Shown here piece by piece: positions 57,504-64,000 of a DNA stretch of 64,000 bases (positions are counted from its first letter, which is position 1; every line of letters starts with the position of its first letter). Source of the DNA: SXOA01 sp046153945 (GTDB lineage Bacteria > Planctomycetota > Planctomycetia > Pirellulales > Pirellulaceae). The position numbers were made by a program, and so were the translations under genes. Under the pieces are notes generated by a model that saw only the letters and a list, made by a program, of their open reading frames with translations, did no database searches and had not been told where the DNA came from. The DNA lies in contig JBJXFF010000208.1 in the NCBI GenBank assembly GCA_046153945.1, positions 1 through 64,000 of the forward strand, written 5' to 3'.

Positions 57504-59486
57504 ATGAACATCCTCGCCGAGCTAAAATCCCGCTTCCGCCCTGCCTTGGATTCGCTCGTCTCCAATCCGGCCAAAGTCAGCGAGCTCTTGGCGCTCATTC
57601 GCGTGGCCCAGGATCCGAAATTCGGAGACTATCAGGCAAACTTCGCCATGCCGCTCGGCAAGGTGCTGGGGAAGTCGCCTCGGGATGTTGCCGCGGAAAT
57701 TGTCGCCGCCGCGAAGCTCGATGACTTGGTGCAAACGCCAGAAATCGCCGGGCCTGGCTTCATCAATCTGCGGCTGCGAGATGACTGGGTGGAGGCTCAA
57801 CTGCGGAATGCGGCGGCGGATGAGAGGCTGGGGGTGGAAGCGGCGGCCAGTCCGCGGACCTACGTCGTCGATTACTCTTCCCCCAACGTCGCCAAGCCGA
57901 TGCATGTCGGGCACATCCGCAGCACGGTCATCGGCGACTCGCTCACCCGCACCTTGCGGTTCCTGGGGCACAAAGTCATCAGCGATAACCATCTCGGGGA
58001 TTGGGGAACCCAGTTCGGGATGATCATTTATGGCTATAAGCACTTTGTGGACAAGGCGAAGTTCGCGGCAAGCCCCGTGACCGAACTCAGCCGGCTGTAC
58101 AAACTGGTCAGCAAGCTTGTTGAATATCGCGAGAGCCTAAAGACGCTCCCCGAAGCGGAACGGCGATTGGCAACAAAACAGAAAGAAGTCGAAGAACAAC
58201 GGTCGCTTGCCAAGTCCGCTGACAAAGCGATCAGCAAAAAGGCTAATGAGACGGCTAAGCGAGGGGCCAGGCAAGCCGAAGAACTAACGGACGAAGTAGA
58301 GTCTCTCAAGAGCAAGATTGCTGCCGTGCAGCAAGACGCAGCAATGCTCGCACTTGCCAACCAGCACGCGAACATTGACGAAGCCGTCCTCGCGGAGACC
58401 GCGAAGCTTCATTCCGGCGACGAAGAAAACCTCCGCCTCTGGCATGAATTCCTTCCCCACTGCCGCGACGAAATTCAAAAGGTCTATAGCCGCCTCGATG
58501 TCAAATTCGATCACGAGTACGGCGAAAGTTTCTACCACGACCGACTTGCGGCAGTCGTGGACGACCTGAAGAAAAAGGGACTTGCCAAGGAAAGCCAGGG
58601 GGCGATTTGCGTTTTTCTCGATGGCTTCGAGGCTCCGATGATTGTGCAAAAGAAGGACGGGGCCTTCCTCTATTCCACAACCGATCTGGCGACGATTCAG
58701 TACCGGATGGAAACGTGGAATCCGCAGGCAATTCTCTACGTAGTGGACCATCGGCAGAGCGACCATTTCGACAAGCTCTTTGCCGCGGCCCGGAAATGGG
58801 GCTGCGAAAGGGTTGAATTGCAGCATGTGAAATTCGGCACCGTGATGGGGAAAGACGGCAAGCCGTACAAGACCCGCAGCGGCGATACCGTCGGCCTGGA
58901 AGGGCTGCTGGATGAGGCGGTCAGCCAGGCCCTCAAGGTCGTCAGCGAGAACGACGATGCGAAGCCCAATGGGCCGGAGCTTTCCCCAGAAGAGCGGCGG
59001 AATGTGTCCGAGGTGGTCGGCTTGGGTGGGCTCAAATACGCTGATCTTTCCCACAACCGGGAGACCGACTACGAATTCGACGCCGAAAAGATGCTCGCCA
59101 AGACGGGCAACACCGCCACGTACATGCAATATTCCTACGCCCGCGTCCGGAGCATCTTTGCCCGCGGCGGCGTATCGACTGCTGAACTGAAGAGCGCGGC
59201 GGACAGCCTGGTGCTGACCCATCCCGCGGAGCGAGCTCTCTCGCTGATGCTCCTCCGCTTCGCAGAAGCGCTGGCCGAGACGGAGGCAGACTACATGCCT
59301 CACCATTTGACGACTTACCTCTTCGATCTGGCCAAAAGCTACTTCACTTTTTACGAATCCTGCCCGGTCCTCAAAGCCGACACTGCGGAAAGCCGCACGA
59401 CCCGATTGCTGCTCTCCGATTTGACGGCTCGCACGATTAAGCAGGGATTGTCGCTGCTGGGCATTGGCGTCGTGGAGAAGATGTAG
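57504..59486 (+). CDS. argS: Arginyl-tRNA synthetase
   Basis: The 660-residue class I synthetase has the N-terminal Add-1 domain, the HIGH-equivalent SSPNVAKPMHVGHIRSTVIG (about 127-146), a KMSKS-like KTRSGDTVGLEGLLDEA segment (about 453-469) and the DALR anticodon domain to the end (RFAEALAETEADY). It is about 80-90 residues longer than usual, because of a lysine/glutamate-rich coiled-coil insertion at roughly 205-295 (PEAERRLATKQKEVEEQRSL). ATG 57504 is followed by the normal N-terminus. Confidence 0.96.
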   Translation: MNILAELKSRFRPALDSLVSNPAKVSELLALIRVAQDPKFGDYQANFAMPLGKVLGKSPRDVAAEIVAAAKLDDLVQTPEIAGPGFINLRLRDDWVEAQLRNAAADERLGVEAAASPRTYVVDYSSPNVAKPMHVGHIRSTVIGDSLTRTLRFLGHKVISDNHLGDWGTQFGMIIYGYKHFVDKAKFAASPVTELSRLYKLVSKLVEYRESLKTLPEAERRLATKQKEVEEQRSLAKSADKAISKKANETAKRGARQAEELTDEVESLKSKIAAVQQDAAMLALANQHANIDEAVLAETAKLHSGDEENLRLWHEFLPHCRDEIQKVYSRLDVKFDHEYGESFYHDRLAAVVDDLKKKGLAKESQGAICVFLDGFEAPMIVQKKDGAFLYSTTDLATIQYRMETWNPQAILYVVDHRQSDHFDKLFAAARKWGCERVELQHVKFGTVMGKDGKPYKTRSGDTVGLEGLLDEAVSQALKVVSENDDAKPNGPELSPEERRNVSEVVGLGGLKYADLSHNRETDYEFDAEKMLAKTGNTATYMQYSYARVRSIFARGGVSTAELKSAADSLVLTHPAERALSLMLLRFAEALAETEADYMPHHLTTYLFDLAKSYFTFYESCPVLKADTAESRTTRLLLSDLTARTIKQGLSLLGIGVVEKM

Positions 59487-59503
59487 TTCCCAAGGAAATC
59501 TCC

Positions 59504-60544
59504 ATGCCCCTCTCCGCTCTCGATCTTCCCTCCACCGACCCCACCTCGATCTTCGAGAATTTTCGCGGCAATCACGGGACGGAACTGCTGGTGGCGGCGG
59601 CGGTTCACCTCAAGTTGTTCGAGAAGCTGGCCCGCGGGCCGAAGTTCCATGACGAATTGCGGCGCGAACTGGGCCTGGCAACTCGCCCAGCGGCCGTGCT
59701 GTTCACGGCGCTCCGCGCGATGGGGCTGATTGTTGAGGCCTGGGGGAACCTGGAATTGTCTGCTCTTGCCAAGGACCATCTGGTTGCCGGTCAGCCGTTT
59801 GACGTCAGCGATTACCTCGGGCACGCCGCTCAGAGCTCCGGCGTCCTGGAAATGCTGGAGCGGCTGAAGACGAACAAGCCCGCGGGCTCGGCCAAAGAAG
59901 GAACGGCGTTTATTTTCCGGGAGGGAATCGATTCGGCGATGGACCAGGAGGCTCCCGCCAGGCGGCTGACTCTGTCACTGGCGGGTCGTGCCAAGAATGT
60001 TGCTCCACATCTGGCGGCGAAGGTACCGCTGGAAGAAACAAAGCACTTGCTCGATGTCGGAGGGGGGACCGGCATTTACAGCATCGCCCTTTTGCAAAAG
60101 CACCCGCAGCTCACGGCAACCATTCTCGACGGCCCTGAAGTCCTCAAAGTCACCGCCGAGATGGCAGCCGCCTATGGGGTGGCTGATCGCCTAACTTGCC
60201 TTTCCGGCGACATGTTCAAGGACGCTCTCCCGAGTTGCGATGCAGTTCTGCTTTCCAACGTCCTCCACGACTGGGATATTCCCCAGTGCCGCGAGCTACT
60301 CCGCCGCTCGGCCGCTGCAATTCCTTCCGGCGGCAAGCTGCTAATTCACGAAATCTTTCTGGCCGACACGCTCGATGGTCCGCTTCCCATCGCCCTCTAT
60401 TCCGCCGCGCTCTTCACGCTGACGGAAGGGCGGGCTTACAGCGCTGCCGAATACCGCGCCTGGCTGACGGAATGCGGTTTGACGAGCGCGAAAGTAATTC
60501 CCACGCTGATCCACTGCGGCGTGCTCGTCGGCACGAAGAAATGA
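59504..60544 (+). CDS. O-methyltransferase family 2 (hydroxyneurosporene/acetylserotonin-type)
   Basis: The 346-residue product has an N-terminal winged-helix dimerisation domain (about 20-90: LLVAAAVHLKLFEKLA, LGLATRPAAVLFTALRAMGL) and a C-terminal SAM domain with LLDVGGGTGIYSIALLQKHP (about 184-203), ATILDGPEVL, and NVLHDWDIPQCRELLRRS with the catalytic His of the family. Related enzymes methylate phenols, carotenoid hydroxyls or small aromatic acids. It begins 17 bases after argS, but the link with argS is not meaningful in function. Confidence 0.9.
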   Translation: MPLSALDLPSTDPTSIFENFRGNHGTELLVAAAVHLKLFEKLARGPKFHDELRRELGLATRPAAVLFTALRAMGLIVEAWGNLELSALAKDHLVAGQPFDVSDYLGHAAQSSGVLEMLERLKTNKPAGSAKEGTAFIFREGIDSAMDQEAPARRLTLSLAGRAKNVAPHLAAKVPLEETKHLLDVGGGTGIYSIALLQKHPQLTATILDGPEVLKVTAEMAAAYGVADRLTCLSGDMFKDALPSCDAVLLSNVLHDWDIPQCRELLRRSAAAIPSGGKLLIHEIFLADTLDGPLPIALYSAALFTLTEGRAYSAAEYRAWLTECGLTSAKVIPTLIHCGVLVGTKK

Positions 60545-60562
60545 GTGGGAAGTGACGAGACG

Positions 60563-61093
60563 CTAAAATCCCTTGTACGAATTCGCCGCTTCCCGGTATC
60601 CCTTAGCCGCCTGCACATAATGCTCCGCGGCATGGTGAATCTGGACTAGATCTCGTTCCTCCGCCGGCCGCTTCACCTTCGCCGGTTGCCCCATCGCCAC
60701 GCTCCCGGGCGGAATTTCCATTCCTTCGGTGACGATGGCTCCCACGGCCACGATGCTGCCGCGGCCAATTCTGGCCCCGTTCATGATGACCGCTTTCATG
60801 CCGATCAGGACGTCATCTTCCACGGTCGCCCCATGCACGATGGCCCCGTGCCCCACCGTTACGCCGTCCCCCAACGTGCATGGAAAGCCCGCATCCGCGT
60901 GCAGCACGCACAGGTCCTGAATGTTCGTCCGCTTGCCGATGCTGATGGCTTCGCAGTCGCCGCGAACGACCGCCCCGTACCAGATGCTCGACTGCTCCCC
61001 CACGGTCACGCCGCCAAGCACGACAGCCCCCGGAGCGATAAACGCCGACTGCGCGACGAGGTCGCGGCGAAACTGGGTGTTTTGAAAGTTCAT
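60563..61093 (-). CDS. Gamma-carbonic-anhydrase family protein (left-handed beta-helix)
   Basis: The 176-residue product has a left-handed beta-helix with hexapeptide repeats (IAPGAVVLGGVTVGEQSSIW, then GDCEAISIG, TNIQDLCVLHADAG, VTVGHGAIVHGATVEDDVLI) and the three histidines near VLHAD, TVGHGAIVHG that ligate metal in gamma-class carbonic anhydrases, as in PaaY/YrdA proteins. A C-terminal helix closes the fold. Start ATG 61093; TTG at 61114 is an alternative. It faces the O-methyltransferase gene convergently. Confidence 0.9.
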   Translation of the reverse strand: MNFQNTQFRRDLVAQSAFIAPGAVVLGGVTVGEQSSIWYGAVVRGDCEAISIGKRTNIQDLCVLHADAGFPCTLGDGVTVGHGAIVHGATVEDDVLIGMKAVIMNGARIGRGSIVAVGAIVTEGMEIPPGSVAMGQPAKVKRPAEERDLVQIHHAAEHYVQAAKGYREAANSYKGF

Positions 61094-61203
61094 GTGGGGA
61101 GACGTCGGGACCAATGAACAGCACGGCGGGACCGGCTATAATATCAGCCTTGCCCGCCGTTGTGTTCGAGTAGGAATTCCCGTCAGACCTGGGGAAGTTA
61201 CCG

Positions 61204-64000
<2,797 letters not shown>

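Overview
The window is about 64 kb of a moderately GC-rich bacterial chromosome that most likely belongs to a planctomycete (Planctomycetota; a Pirellulales-type lineage is possible but not demonstrable from this sequence alone). The evidence is the protein repertoire: a DUF1501 protein, a DUF1549/DUF1553 (PSD1) protein with a cytochrome c box, a PVC-type haem-binding CxxCH dehydrogenase-like protein, DUF1080 and Gfo/Idh/MocA proteins with export signals, PQQ-type beta-propellers, a large Ser/Thr kinase with an N-terminal zinc ribbon, and a giant surface protein that starts with the LEPR-XLL type motif. Genes are mostly small mixed-strand operons. No phage, transposase, CRISPR array or rRNA was found; one tRNA-Gln(CTG) is present.

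Layout. 0-4.3 kb: amidohydrolase plus PQQ-propeller operon, NIPSNAP protein, tRNA-Gln, zinc-ribbon protein. 5-11.2 kb: triple-RidA protein, TM2 protein, methyltransferase-cupin-ICMT-DUF2293 run, and two tandem DTW-domain proteins, one with an extra C-terminal domain. 11.2-17.9 kb: Gly-rich membrane protein, then a sugar-oxidation locus (DUF1080, three Gfo/Idh/MocA-related proteins, one without a Rossmann domain, and an HpcH/HpaI aldolase). 17.9-21.3 kb: hisE-hisG-panD-glycosylase operon divergent from miaA. 21.4-27.4 kb: protein kinase, membrane protein, sugar isomerase-like protein, serS. 28-31 kb: ferrous-iron operon feoA-feoA-feoB-Cys-rich protein behind a candidate Fur-type palindrome. 31-33.3 kb: polar amino-acid ABC transporter with a fused binding protein and permease. 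33.5-37.8 kb: SGNH esterase, DUF1501, YqgE and a membrane protein. 38-42.8 kb: 1602-residue surface protein with a cyclophilin domain. 43.1-48.5 kb: DUF2760 - Hsp70 - Hsp70/DUF3731 cassette. 48.6-54.5 kb: PQQ propeller, PVC haem protein, glycine-zipper lipoprotein. 54.8-59.5 kb: rpsB-tsf-pyrH-argS translation run. 59.5-64 kb: O-methyltransferase, gamma-carbonic-anhydrase-like protein and the 5' part of a PSD1 protein that leaves the window.

The two things most worth a second look are (1) the DUF2760-Hsp70-Hsp70/DUF3731 cassette, a conserved-looking chaperone set with no assigned client, and (2) an unusually dense population of palindromic repeat elements of at least ten sequence families. They sit between genes, frequently supply the stop codon of the adjacent gene, and in at least two cases lie in frame inside proteins (the second Hsp70 and the PSD1 protein). 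The Hsp70 insertion is supported internally by comparison with the adjacent paralogue, which lacks it.
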